Source: Stagnimonas sp. | GTDB taxonomy: Bacteria > Pseudomonadota > Gammaproteobacteria > Nevskiales > Nevskiaceae | Assembly: GCA_030652575.1 (NCBI GenBank) | Contig: JAUSQI010000063.1 | Location: 1-64,000 of the forward strand | Direction: 5' to 3' | Length of the DNA stretch: 64,000 bases | Part shown: piece by piece, positions 51,615 to 60,356 of the stretch | How positions within the stretch are numbered: the stretch's first letter is position 1 | How the letters are laid out: each line of letters begins with the position of its first letter | Translations under genes and position numbers: made by a program | Notes under the pieces: generated by a model | Database searches by the model: none | The model's input: the letters and a program-made list of their open reading frames with translations, nothing else | Told to the model about the DNA's origin: nothing

Positions 51615-54496
51615 CAGCGCAGCTTCTCTCCACGGGCATCCAGCACCGTCACCGGCCCCAGCTTGAGCTTGCGGATGTCGGCCTCGATCTTGGCGAGATC
51701 ACCCACCACGAACCAGGTCAGCGCCTCGGGGCGCGCCAGCTTGGCGGCGGCGCGCGCCACATCGGTGCCGCTCAATGCCGCCAGCCGCGTACCGTAGCCG
51801 CTGTAGGTATCGGTGGGCAGTCCGTAGCTCAGCAGGCGTTGATACAGCGCCATCACGCCGGCGGCGGTTTCGGCCTGGCCCGGCAGCGCGCGCACCAGCG
51901 ATTTGCGCGCGGCGTCGAGTTCAGCCACGGTCGGCGGACGCTTGCCCGCCATGTCGGCAATCTCGCGCCGCATCTCCACCATCGCCGCTGCCGTGTGCGG
52001 CGTCTCGATGGCGGCACGCGCGCCGAACAGACCGGGGCCGATCGATTCCTGCAGGCCGCTGAAAGCGCCGTAGGTCCAATGCTTGTTCTCGCGCAGATTG
52101 ATGTTGAGGCGCGAGGTGAACAGGCCGCCGAGCACGGCATTGGCCAGGTCCGCCGCCTCGTGCTGCGGGTCGTTGACGGGCATCGACAGATCGGCGGCCG
52201 ACACCAGCGACTGCTCGGCACCCGGCAGATCGAACAGGAACACGCGCGCCGTCGTTGGTGTCACCGGCGGCAGCTGACGATCCAGCGCGGCGGTTGCCGG
52301 TGGCTTCCAGTTGCCAAAGGCGGCTTCGAGCAGCGGCTGCAAGCTGGCTTGATCGGTGTCGCCCACCACCAGCAGACGCGCGCCATCGGGGCGCAGCACC
52401 TGGGGTGCCAAGGCGCGCAGCGTTTCAGCTGTGAGCGACTGCGAGGCCGCTTCGAGCACCGGCAGGCTGTTGTAGCGACCGTACGGATGCGTGCCATACA
52501 TCAGCCGCATCTGGTTGAGACTCAGGATGCCGCCGGGGCTGGCGACGTTGGCGCGCAGGCTGGCAAGCTTGCGCTGCACGCGACGCGCAAGCGCCTCGGC
52601 GGGGAAATCTGGCTTGCGGATGTTGTCGGCGAACAGCTTGAGCGCAGGCGCCAGCTTGCTGCGCGGTGCGGCGAGTGTCACGCCGACACTGTCGGCATCC
52701 AGATCGCCGCCGAAGCTCGCGCCGAGTGCGCCGTAGGCTGCGGTGAGCTGCTCGGCATCGAGGCCGTTCGCGCCCTCCGACAACATGCCCATCAGCATCT
52801 CGAACTGGCCCGCGCCCGGCTGGGCAGCCGTGCCGTACGGCCAGAACATTTCGAGATTCACCAGCGGCACTTCGTGACGTTCGGCCAGCAGCACCTCGAT
52901 ACCGTTGCTGAGCTTGAACGTGGTCAGCGGCGGCAGATGAATGCCCTTAGGCTCGCCCACCGTCGGCAGCTTGCTTCGATCCACTTTCTGCACCGGGCTG
53001 CTCGCTTTCAGGTCCAGCTCCGGCACGACCGTGAGCGTCAAATGATTCGGCGTGAGCCAGCGCGCGGCAGCGGCCTGGATGCTGGCAGGCGTCGCCGCGC
53101 GGATGGTGATCCACTCCTGTTCGCAGGTCTCGGGTGAGCCCTCGAACACCTGGCAACCGGCGAGTTCGGCACCCTTGGCGGCGATACTTTCACGGCCTGC
53201 GAGACGCGCCACGTAGTAGCCGGTCTTGCGGCGCTGCACGTCATCGGCCGCAGCGGGCTTCCTGATGAAATTGGCGATCTCCTCATCCATCACCGCCTCA
53301 GCCCTGGCCACATCCACGCCGGGCTTCAAGGTGACGATGATGCCGAACTGCGAGCCGAGTTCGTTGGCATCGACATCGGCCTGCACCGACGTTGCGAGGC
53401 CATCCTTGGTGACCAGCCGCTGATACAGGCGGCTGGCCTTGTCGCCCGCCAGCAGCTCGGCGGCAAAGCTCAGCAGCAGCGCGTCTTCGCTGCCGCGACG
53501 CGGCACGTTCCACAGGCGATAGATGCGCGACTGCGTCACCCGGTCGCGCAGCTCGACGCGGCGCGGCTCATCGAAGGCCGCGATCCACTGCTCGCGGCGC
53601 GCCACCCCGGCGGCGGGTGCGATGCCGCCGAAGTACTGCTCGGCCTTGGCGATGGCGGCCTCCACCGTAATGTCACCCGCAATCACCAGCGTCGCGTTGT
53701 TGGGGCCGTAGTACTTCTTGAACCAGGCGCGCACGTCGTCGAGGCTGGCGCGGTCGAGGTCTTCCATCGAGCCGATGGTCGTCCACGAATACGGGTGGCC
53801 GACGGGATAACTGTTCTGCACGATCAGCTCGTCGGCCTTGGCATACGGCGCGGCTTCGCGCTGACGCTTTTCGTTCTTCACCACGCCGCGCTGCTCGTCG
53901 AGCTTGGCCTGCGTCACGGCGGGCAGCAGATTGCCCATGCGGTCGGATTCGAGCCACAGCGCAAGATCCAGCGCGCCGGTCGGCACCGTTTCGTAGAAGT
54001 TGGTGCGATCGACGTTGGTGGTGCCGTTGATGTCGCTGGCACCGGCGCTCTCTAACGGACGGAAAAACTCGTCGTCGTGGTGCTCGCTGCCGTTGAACAT
54101 CAGGTGCTCGAACAGGTGCGCGAAGCCGGTCTTGCCCGGCACTTCGTCCTTGCTGCCGACGTGGTACCAGACCTGCACCGAGACGAGCGGTGCCTTGTGG
54201 TCTTCGTGCACCAGCAACGTCAGGCCATTGGCCAAGATATGCTTGCGATAGGTCAGCGGTGCATCGGGAAAATCATGGTCGACAGCCGCGGCGTTGGGCT
54301 GTGATGAGGCGGTGGTAACCAGCGGTGCAGCGGTGTAGCTCAATGTCGCTTGCGGCATGGTGGTGGCCTCGGTGGTCGTGACAGGCTGGGCCGCACAAGC
54401 GCTCACGGCGATGAAGCCAACAGACAGGGCCGCAAAACGGAAGGCGGAACGGACAGTGCAGCGGAACGCAGAGAAGCGGATGAGCATGAAAGCCAT
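51614..54496 (-). CDS. M16 family zinc metallopeptidase, lipoprotein-like
   Basis: A 960-residue protein with four M16 lobes in one chain. The active lobe has the inverted zinc motif H127-L-F-E130-H131 and the downstream Glu in LDEQRGVVKNEKRQ. The C-terminal half is the inactive partner with the usual EGANGLDAEQLTAAYGALGASF pattern. The N-terminus (VGFIAVSAC) looks like a lipobox, so it may be anchored to an envelope membrane. It degrades peptides in the periplasm by family analogy. I chose ATG 54496; a second Met three codons on is possible. Confidence 0.9.
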   Translation of the reverse strand: MAFMLIRFSAFRCTVRSAFRFAALSVGFIAVSACAAQPVTTTEATTMPQATLSYTAAPLVTTASSQPNAAAVDHDFPDAPLTYRKHILANGLTLLVHEDHKAPLVSVQVWYHVGSKDEVPGKTGFAHLFEHLMFNGSEHHDDEFFRPLESAGASDINGTTNVDRTNFYETVPTGALDLALWLESDRMGNLLPAVTQAKLDEQRGVVKNEKRQREAAPYAKADELIVQNSYPVGHPYSWTTIGSMEDLDRASLDDVRAWFKKYYGPNNATLVIAGDITVEAAIAKAEQYFGGIAPAAGVARREQWIAAFDEPRRVELRDRVTQSRIYRLWNVPRRGSEDALLLSFAAELLAGDKASRLYQRLVTKDGLATSVQADVDANELGSQFGIIVTLKPGVDVARAEAVMDEEIANFIRKPAAADDVQRRKTGYYVARLAGRESIAAKGAELAGCQVFEGSPETCEQEWITIRAATPASIQAAAARWLTPNHLTLTVVPELDLKASSPVQKVDRSKLPTVGEPKGIHLPPLTTFKLSNGIEVLLAERHEVPLVNLEMFWPYGTAAQPGAGQFEMLMGMLSEGANGLDAEQLTAAYGALGASFGGDLDADSVGVTLAAPRSKLAPALKLFADNIRKPDFPAEALARRVQRKLASLRANVASPGGILSLNQMRLMYGTHPYGRYNSLPVLEAASQSLTAETLRALAPQVLRPDGARLLVVGDTDQASLQPLLEAAFGNWKPPATAALDRQLPPVTPTTARVFLFDLPGAEQSLVSAADLSMPVNDPQHEAADLANAVLGGLFTSRLNINLRENKHWTYGAFSGLQESIGPGLFGARAAIETPHTAAAMVEMRREIADMAGKRPPTVAELDAARKSLVRALPGQAETAAGVMALYQRLLSYGLPTDTYSGYGTRLAALSGTDVARAAAKLARPEALTWFVVGDLAKIEADIRKLKLGPVTVLDARGEKLR

Positions 54497-54556
54497 GAAC
54501 TTCGGTTGCTGTGGTGTGCAGAGTCTACGGGGCAGCGCCGCTGCCGACGCACTGCT

Positions 54557-55162
54557 ATGAGCGGCCGCGCCAAACAAAGTTCCAAAGCCACGCTGCCTTT
54601 GCAGCAACCGCAGTCGTGGCTCGATACCGCCACCGGATTGTGGTCCAACGCGCGGCAACTTGCATCGCCGCACTTCGACGCGCGACCCTCCGATGAAGTC
54701 TCGCTGCTGGTCATCCACAACATCTCGCTGCCGCCCGGCGCGTTCGGCGGCGGCTTCATCGACGACCTGTTTCTGGGCCGGCTCGATGCGAAGGCGCACC
54801 CTTACTTTGCCGGCATCGCGCATCTCAAGGTGTCGGCGCACGCCTGCATCTTTCGCGATGGCCGCGTCACCCAATACGTGCCCACCACCCAGCGCGCCTG
54901 GCATGCGGGCGAGAGTCTTTTTGAAGGCCGTACCCGCTGCAACGATTTCTCGATTGGCATCGAGCTGGAAGGCGCCGATGACCAGCCCTTCACCGATGCG
55001 CAATACGCCACACTCACCGCGCTGACCAAGGCCATCCTCAAGGTGTATCTCAAGATCACGCCCAAGCGCATCGTCGGCCACAGCAACATCGCGCCGGGTC
55101 GCAAGACCGATCCGGGTGAGCACTTCGACTGGCTGCGATTTCGTGCGAGCCTTGTGCCATGA
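54557..55162 (+). CDS. ampD: 1,6-anhydro-N-acetylmuramyl-L-alanine amidase AmpD
   Basis: A 201-residue cytosolic amidase that removes the peptide from anhydromuropeptides during wall recycling, and so keeps AmpR-controlled beta-lactamase off. Zinc ligands are in LLVIHNISLPPG (His), the WHAGES region and GHSNIAPGRKTDPG (His, Asp), as in AmpD. ATG 54557 is the natural start, divergent from the M16 gene by 60 bp. It is coupled to ampE by ATGA overlap. Confidence 0.95.
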   Translation: MSGRAKQSSKATLPLQQPQSWLDTATGLWSNARQLASPHFDARPSDEVSLLVIHNISLPPGAFGGGFIDDLFLGRLDAKAHPYFAGIAHLKVSAHACIFRDGRVTQYVPTTQRAWHAGESLFEGRTRCNDFSIGIELEGADDQPFTDAQYATLTALTKAILKVYLKITPKRIVGHSNIAPGRKTDPGEHFDWLRFRASLVP

Positions 55163-56010
55163 ACTTTCTCGCCATCCTGCTCGCCCTCGGTGTGGAACGC
55201 GCCTTCCCGCAGGGCACGGCGCTCGGTGAATCGCACCTGCTCGCAGCACTGCTGCGTGGCCTGAAGAAGCTCGACAACGCCGCCCTGCCCTGGCTGCTCA
55301 CACTCGTCGCCATCGCCCTCACCGCCGCACTCGATCACCTGCTGCCCGGCGCGCTGGCCGAGATTCTGTTCGGCGGCGCCGTGCTGTTTGCCTGCCTCGG
55401 TCCGCGTGATCTCGCAGACGACGTGCACCGCCTCATCGCCGCCAAGGCGCGTGGCGATGCTGCCGAGGCCGAGCGCCTGAGCCGCGTGCTACAGAGCGGC
55501 CCCGCACCGGACGAAAGCCATCGCAGCCTCATCGGCGCACTCTTCATCCAGTCGCACGAAAGACTGTTCGGCGTGCTGCTGTGGTTCATGGTGCTGGGGC
55601 CTGCGGCAGCGGTGGGCTATCGCCTCGCCAGCCGCCTGCCGCTGCTGCTGGAGCAACTCGGCTACGGCACCCACACGCGGCACGCCGCCGACCAGTTGCA
55701 CGGCCTCGCCGCCTGGCTGCCCTCGCGCATCACGGCTGCCTTGTTTGCTCTCGCGGGCAGCATGGATGACGCCTTGTCAGCCTGGAAGCGCATCGGTGAA
55801 CTGCACTACCGCGAAGCCTGGCGCAGCCACAGCTGGGCAGTGCTGGCTGAGGTCGGCGCGGGCGCACTGGCGATGGAGGAAGAAGACGGCGGCATCAGCG
55901 TGGCCCCCAATCTCGCCGCCGCCTTGCATGAAGTGCTACGCATGCAGACCCGCGCGTTGCTGGTGCTGCTGGCGGGGTTCGCGGTCTATACCAGTGGGTC
56001 GTTGCTGTAG
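55159..56010 (+). CDS. ampE: AmpE-like inner membrane protein
   Basis: A 283-residue integral membrane protein with at least four hydrophobic segments (about 43-65, 66-85, 140-160 and 260-280). Landmarks: the N-terminal MNFLAILLALGVERAFP, SHERLFGVLLWFMVLGPAAAVGYRL and HSWAVLAEVGAGALA. The ampD-ampE order is conserved in gammaproteobacteria. AmpE is thought to sense or signal beta-lactam stress, but its activity is unclear. The 159-bp gap after it holds an imperfect hairpin (56113-56148). Confidence 0.9.
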   Translation: MNFLAILLALGVERAFPQGTALGESHLLAALLRGLKKLDNAALPWLLTLVAIALTAALDHLLPGALAEILFGGAVLFACLGPRDLADDVHRLIAAKARGDAAEAERLSRVLQSGPAPDESHRSLIGALFIQSHERLFGVLLWFMVLGPAAAVGYRLASRLPLLLEQLGYGTHTRHAADQLHGLAAWLPSRITAALFALAGSMDDALSAWKRIGELHYREAWRSHSWAVLAEVGAGALAMEEEDGGISVAPNLAAALHEVLRMQTRALLVLLAGFAVYTSGSLL

Positions 56011-56112
56011 GAATGCGCTGGCAAACTCTGGCCTTCGATGACTGACAATTTTGAATGCGGCTCGCGATGATCAAGGGGAATCATGGAGATGGACGGGATT
56101 TTTGGTTTGGAT

Positions 56113-56148
56113 CGTCAAACTGTTGCCGCAATAAGCGGCGGTTTGACG
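56113..56148. other. imperfect hairpin in the ampE-small ORF gap
   Basis: CGTCAAAC pairs with GTTTGACG, and inside them GCCGC pairs with GCGGC around AATAA; an unequal 4-nt versus 1-nt bulge separates the two stems. It lies 22 nt before the small membrane-protein ORF. Purpose unknown. Confidence 0.5.
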
Positions 56149-56169
56149 CCTAACTAGCATTAGCTATTT

Positions 56170-56481
56170 ATGAATCTGCTTTTCGTAGCTTGGGCCTTCG
56201 TTGGTGCCGGCGTTGTGCTCTGGCTTTGGCATGCAAGCCGTTCTGCATGGGTCGGTGCCATAGCCTTAGTTACTTGCGCATTATCCGTACTCCTAACGGT
56301 TGCGGTGGGTCTAGCCTTCAATCCAGAGATCGGCGGTGCCCTTCAGCAGATTTCTGCTGCAACAGTTCGTCACAAAATTTGGCTTTCTGTAGGTGTCGGT
56401 TTGGGCGGCTTTATTGCCGTTGCACTAAACGCTGGAACGGCGCTCATTGATCGTGCCAAAACGAACAAGGTATTCAAGTGA
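56170..56481 (+). CDS. small membrane protein, unknown
   Basis: A 103-residue protein with three hydrophobic helices (about 3-22, 28-50 and 70-90) and a short basic tail (DRAKTNKVFK). Base composition is lower in G+C than the neighbouring genes and codon use differs, suggesting a recent arrival. I do not recognise the family. The ATG lacks a clear ribosome site. A REP-like hairpin starts right after its stop. Confidence 0.55.
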   Translation: MNLLFVAWAFVGAGVVLWLWHASRSAWVGAIALVTCALSVLLTVAVGLAFNPEIGGALQQISAATVRHKIWLSVGVGLGGFIAVALNAGTALIDRAKTNKVFK

Positions 56482-56482
56482 T

Positions 56483-56549
56483 GTAACCCGGATGCAATCC
56501 GGGGCTTCTGATACGAGTGATCGCAAACCCCGGATTGCATCCGCGCTAC
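56483..56549. repeat. REP/BIME-like inverted repeat
   Basis: An arm beginning GTAACCCGGATGCAATCC (56483-56504) faces CCCCGGATTGCATCCG... (56528-56549) with a 23-nt loop and few mismatches. Palindromes of the GTAGCCCGGATGCAATCCGG type are known intergenic REP repeats in gammaproteobacteria. It is a different family from the repeat at 1-97. Confidence 0.85.
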
Positions 56550-56590
56550 AACCTTCGACACGCGTGAGCTTCAGCGTTGATCCAAGTTGT

Positions 56591-58051
56591 TCAGCGCGCC
56601 CGCAACTGCCCAAACTGCTGCACCAGCAAATCACGCCTGACCACGCCCCAGGCATCGCGCGGCAGCATCTTGCTGCGATGGAAGAATGCGGGGACGCGAG
56701 TCTCGGGTAGATAGTTCGACAACGCAGCAGCCAGTGAGGCGTCATCGCGCTGCACGCCATCCTGAAACACCACACTGGCGAGAATGGCTAGGTCGCCATT
56801 GCCATCCGCGACGCCGGCCACGGCGCAATCCATCACCGATTCGAGTTGCAGTAGGGCCGCCTCGATCTCGCCCGGATAAATCAGCGTGCCCCTGCTGACG
56901 AACGCCTCTTCGCTGCGGCCGCGATAGAGGTATTGGCCGTCGGCATCCTGCACAACGGCAATGCCACTGGCAAACGGCGTAGGCGCGGGCTCGATCGCCA
57001 CATCGGCAGCTTGCAGAGCGCCCGAAAACACCATCGGCCCCGACAGCAGCAATTGCCCGGCATCACCTTGCGTCACGGTGCTGCCGTCTGCGTCTTGCAG
57101 CATCAGCTGCACATCGGGCAACGGCAGGCCGAGCAACTCCGGGCGCGACTCGACGTCATCGAGCGTCGCGTTGAACAGGTTGGGGCCGGCCTCGGCGATG
57201 GGATACAGCGTCCGCACTTTCAGACCGCGATCCAGCAGGGCTTGCCGCACCGGCAACGGTGCCGGGCTGCCGACGCTGGCGAACCAGTTGAGGCTGGAGA
57301 GATCGGCTTCGTCGAAGTCGCCGTACTCGGTGAGCTGCCGCAGCATGAACGGCGTCAGTGCCGAGACGGTGATGCGGTGCAGCGCCAGATGCCCCAGATA
57401 TTCGTCGGTGTCGAAGCCGGACATCAGCACCACCCGCCCACCGCGATAGAGAATGGGCAGGCACAGCAGATTCAGTTCGGGGCCAAAGCACGGCAGGCAA
57501 TGCACGGTGCTGTCCTGCGCGGACAACTGCCAGGCGTCGGCCGAATGGCGTGCGTTGAGCAGCACCTGCCGATACGGCAGCACTGCAACGCCACGCGGCG
57601 TGCCATAGAAAATGTGCGGGTCATCCACCGAGAGCGCGGGCGGCGGAGGCACATCGAGGCTGCCCACGACGAGCCAGTCGCGATATTCCGAGAGCCTTGC
57701 CCACTGCACGCCGAGTGCGGCGGCGGAGGCATGGTGGCGGCTGTCGACGAACACCATCGCCGGCTTCACCAGGGCCGCCTGCGCGGCCAGCGCCTGCGCG
57801 CTCAGGTGCGGATTGAGCGGCGCGTAGACGATGCCGATCTTGGGCGCGGCCAGCAGCAGGTCGAAGTGCACCAGATGGTTGTGGGCGATGACGCTGACCC
57901 GATCACCCCGCTGGATGCCGAGCGAGCGCAGGCGGTTGGCCAGCCGGTTGGCGCGGCCTTCCATGTCACGAAAGGTGTACCAGCGCCCGTTGAAGAACAG
58001 TGCCGGCGACTCCGGCGTTTTACGTGCGCGCCACTGAATGAGATCGAGCAT
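56591..58051 (-). CDS. acyl-CoA ligase-like protein with degenerate signature motifs
   Basis: A 486-residue protein of the ANL (AMP-forming) superfamily. The fold is clear: FFNGRWYTFRDMEGRANRLANRLRSLGIQRGDRVSVI at the front, then SALTPFMLRQL. However, the ATP-phosphate loop (usually YTSGTTGxPKG) is reduced to IFYGTPRGVAV. The hinge region reads GRSEEAFVSRGTLIYPGEIEAAL, and the usual catalytic lysine near the C-terminus is replaced in LPRDAWGVVRRDLL. It may bind acyl substrates without adenylating them, or be decaying. Start ATG 58051 (the open frame runs to a TTG). It is downstream of a TetR gene. Confidence 0.82.
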   Translation of the reverse strand: MLDLIQWRARKTPESPALFFNGRWYTFRDMEGRANRLANRLRSLGIQRGDRVSVIAHNHLVHFDLLLAAPKIGIVYAPLNPHLSAQALAAQAALVKPAMVFVDSRHHASAAALGVQWARLSEYRDWLVVGSLDVPPPPALSVDDPHIFYGTPRGVAVLPYRQVLLNARHSADAWQLSAQDSTVHCLPCFGPELNLLCLPILYRGGRVVLMSGFDTDEYLGHLALHRITVSALTPFMLRQLTEYGDFDEADLSSLNWFASVGSPAPLPVRQALLDRGLKVRTLYPIAEAGPNLFNATLDDVESRPELLGLPLPDVQLMLQDADGSTVTQGDAGQLLLSGPMVFSGALQAADVAIEPAPTPFASGIAVVQDADGQYLYRGRSEEAFVSRGTLIYPGEIEAALLQLESVMDCAVAGVADGNGDLAILASVVFQDGVQRDDASLAAALSNYLPETRVPAFFHRSKMLPRDAWGVVRRDLLVQQFGQLRAR

Positions 58052-58139
58052 GGTCTTGTGATGACGGCGTTCGGTTGCGCCGCCTATCGCCAAACATTAC
58101 CGCATCCCGCCCCATCCAGTCAGTGGCTCAAACGACGAT

Positions 58140-58721
58140 CTAAACGGCCCCGATCACCGCATCAACCAGCGGCTTGCCGACCGGCTTGCCGGCCCACTGG
58201 CCGTGTTGCAGGGCAGCACTAGCGCAGGCGCCCACCAAGGCCGCCGCACGCAGCAGCGTGTCACCGCCGGCAATGCCGCGTGCGCCGACCGACAACACCT
58301 TGGCGACAGCCGCGAACAATTTTTCATGCACTTCGCGAAACACCGGGGCGTCGACGAACTGGGACTCGCTGAGAATCCGGTGACGGCCGATATCGACGGC
58401 GGCGAACTCCAGCAGCAGCGTTGCCACGCGGCGCTCGCCATCCTTGCCAGCCGCCGCCTCGGTGCTCAACGCCTCGATGCTTTTGCACAGCTCTGCGCCC
58501 AGGGTGCGCACCAGCGTCGCAAACACTTCTTCCTTGCTGTGGAAGTAGAGATAGAACGTGCCCTGGCCGACATCCGCCCGCTGGGTGATGGAACTGACGG
58601 AAGCTGCTGGAAACCCCTTGCTTCCGAACTCGATTTCGGCGGAAGAGAGCAATTTGCGACGGGTTGCCTCGCCACGCGCGGTGACGGGTACAAGTTCCTT
58701 GAGAGGGGCGTTGGTGTTCAT
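58140..58721 (-). CDS. TetR family transcriptional regulator
   Basis: A 193-residue repressor. The HTH region is TRRKLLSSAEIEFGSKGFPAASVSSITQRADVGQGTFYLYFHSKEEVFATLV, close to the family pattern. The C-terminal ligand domain is less conserved. It sits between a patatin lipase gene and the ligase-like gene on the same strand, so acyl compounds are plausible ligands (inference). I chose ATG 58721; the longer frame starts with TTG. Confidence 0.92.
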   Translation of the reverse strand: MNTNAPLKELVPVTARGEATRRKLLSSAEIEFGSKGFPAASVSSITQRADVGQGTFYLYFHSKEEVFATLVRTLGAELCKSIEALSTEAAAGKDGERRVATLLLEFAAVDIGRHRILSESQFVDAPVFREVHEKLFAAVAKVLSVGARGIAGGDTLLRAAALVGACASAALQHGQWAGKPVGKPLVDAVIGAV

Positions 58722-58807
58722 CTTGCAGGCACAGTCCTTGTGGGTAGAGCGCAACGGTTACAGCGCTGGGCAAACTCCTGTTCGCCACAATCAGCCGTTC
58801 AGATAGC

Positions 58808-60307
58808 TTAACCCGCCGTGCTGGCGTCTGCCGCCATCGTCAGGCGTTGCGCCTTGATGCGCGGCCGCATGCGCGCCATCTGGCGTTCGTCGGCGCGCTC
58901 CTTGAGCCATTGCAGGCAATCTTCAAAAGCCCGCGAGATGCGCGTCTGCATGCGGATGCGTTCCAGCTTGGGCCAGGTCGCGCGCTCGCCGTCCTTGATG
59001 TACTGGGCAATTTCAGCGGCCGAGGGGTTGGCCAGCATGCGCATCAGCTGGCGCGGCGACTGCTGCGGGAACAAGGTGACATCACCCGAATAGCGCTGCT
59101 GGAGAATGTCGTTGAGCTTGTCCACCACCCGGCCGGCGGCGTAGCCGTTGAAATGCTCGCGCGCGACCTTGATGACATCGCGTCCGGCGACCTTGACCAG
59201 ACTGCCGGCCAGATTGCCCAGCCCCTTGCTGCGCTGCACGTTGTCCTGCAAAAACGGCACGACATGGGGGTTGGTCTGGCTGACGATGTAGTGGTTGACG
59301 TTGTGCAGGCGCGCCAGCCGCAGCAGCGGCAGGTCGTTGGCGAGCGAGCCATCGACCCAGCGCTTGCTGCGCATGTAGGGCACCGGGTCGCCGTTGAAGT
59401 CGCGCGCTTCGAGCATCACCGCCTCGAACACGCCGGGGATCGCGCAGCTGGCCTGCACCGCCTTCTTGACCATCACGTTCGGCGCGGTCAGGTAGTTGAG
59501 CAAGCGTGGCTGCTGGTTGAGTTCGGCTGGCGACACCGTGACACCCAGGATGCGCCGCGTGCGCTCGAAGGCCTGCACGAAACTCTCTTCGCCGATATTG
59601 GCGTTGAGGCAGGCCGCGAGGTGCGCCGAGTCCATCAGCGTGCCGCCCTTGAACAGCTTGACGAAGCTCAGGCGCTGGAAGGCCGCGAGATTGATGCTGC
59701 TGGGGTCGAACAGCATCGGCAGCTGCGCATCGGTGCGGGTGCAGGTCATCGCCGCGATGATCGAACCAGCGGACGAACCCGAGATCACCCGCGGCAGCAG
59801 GTTGTGTTCCCACAGCGCCTTGATGACGCCCAGATGGAACATGCCGAGCGTCGCGCCGCCCGACAGCAGCAGCGCCGAGCGCCCGAAGCTCGCACCGGTG
59901 CGCTTGAAGAACAGCACCTTCTCGTCGTCGCCGAACTCCTTGAACTCGCCGACGCAGATGTAGTCGAGGCAGCGCGTCGCCTCGTCCACGTACTCCTCGA
60001 TCAGGCGCTTGGTGCCGGCGCGCGCGTAGCCGTACAGCAGCGGGTTGGAGGTGTTGGCGAGATTGCCGTGCAAGCCTTCAGCGAGATGAAAGGTCAGCTC
60101 GCGCACGTTGCCCCTGCGGCGCAGCTCGCGCATCAGCTGAAGGCGTTCGCGAATCAACAGGTAGTCGTACTCGTCGCTGGTTTCGTCCTGCTTCCAGGCC
60201 TCCGCACCTTCGAGACGATCGAGCTCCAGCGCCACTTCACGCCATACGCGGTACTCGGCGGCGGCGGCGAGATCTTTGAGGCGGCTCGCGATGAGTTTTT
60301 TCGACAT
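58808..60307 (-). CDS. patatin-like phospholipase with DUF3336 front domain
   Basis: A 499-residue protein. The N-terminal DUF3336 region ends YICVGEFKEFGDDEKVLFFKR. The patatin core has the oxyanion loop SGGATLGMFHLGV, the nucleophile GSSAGS (GxSxG), and the Asp dyad in WVDGSLANDLP. It hydrolyses phospholipids or triacylglycerols at membranes, by homology to yeast Tgl-type enzymes. It is upstream of the TetR gene with an 86-bp gap and divergent from the flippase-like gene. Confidence 0.92.
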   Translation of the reverse strand: MSKKLIASRLKDLAAAAEYRVWREVALELDRLEGAEAWKQDETSDEYDYLLIRERLQLMRELRRRGNVRELTFHLAEGLHGNLANTSNPLLYGYARAGTKRLIEEYVDEATRCLDYICVGEFKEFGDDEKVLFFKRTGASFGRSALLLSGGATLGMFHLGVIKALWEHNLLPRVISGSSAGSIIAAMTCTRTDAQLPMLFDPSSINLAAFQRLSFVKLFKGGTLMDSAHLAACLNANIGEESFVQAFERTRRILGVTVSPAELNQQPRLLNYLTAPNVMVKKAVQASCAIPGVFEAVMLEARDFNGDPVPYMRSKRWVDGSLANDLPLLRLARLHNVNHYIVSQTNPHVVPFLQDNVQRSKGLGNLAGSLVKVAGRDVIKVAREHFNGYAAGRVVDKLNDILQQRYSGDVTLFPQQSPRQLMRMLANPSAAEIAQYIKDGERATWPKLERIRMQTRISRAFEDCLQWLKERADERQMARMRPRIKAQRLTMAADASTAG

Positions 60308-60356
60308 GCCAACCTAGCTGAGTAGTTATTCTTGCCAACACTCAAAAGATTACAAC

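Noticed and set aside
56113-56156. Possible integron attC site before the small ORF (GCCTAAC next to a hairpin)
   Set aside because: A 7-base match to the RYYYAAC core exists but no matching GTTRRRY core is present at the other side of the hairpin, and no integrase or cassette array is near.
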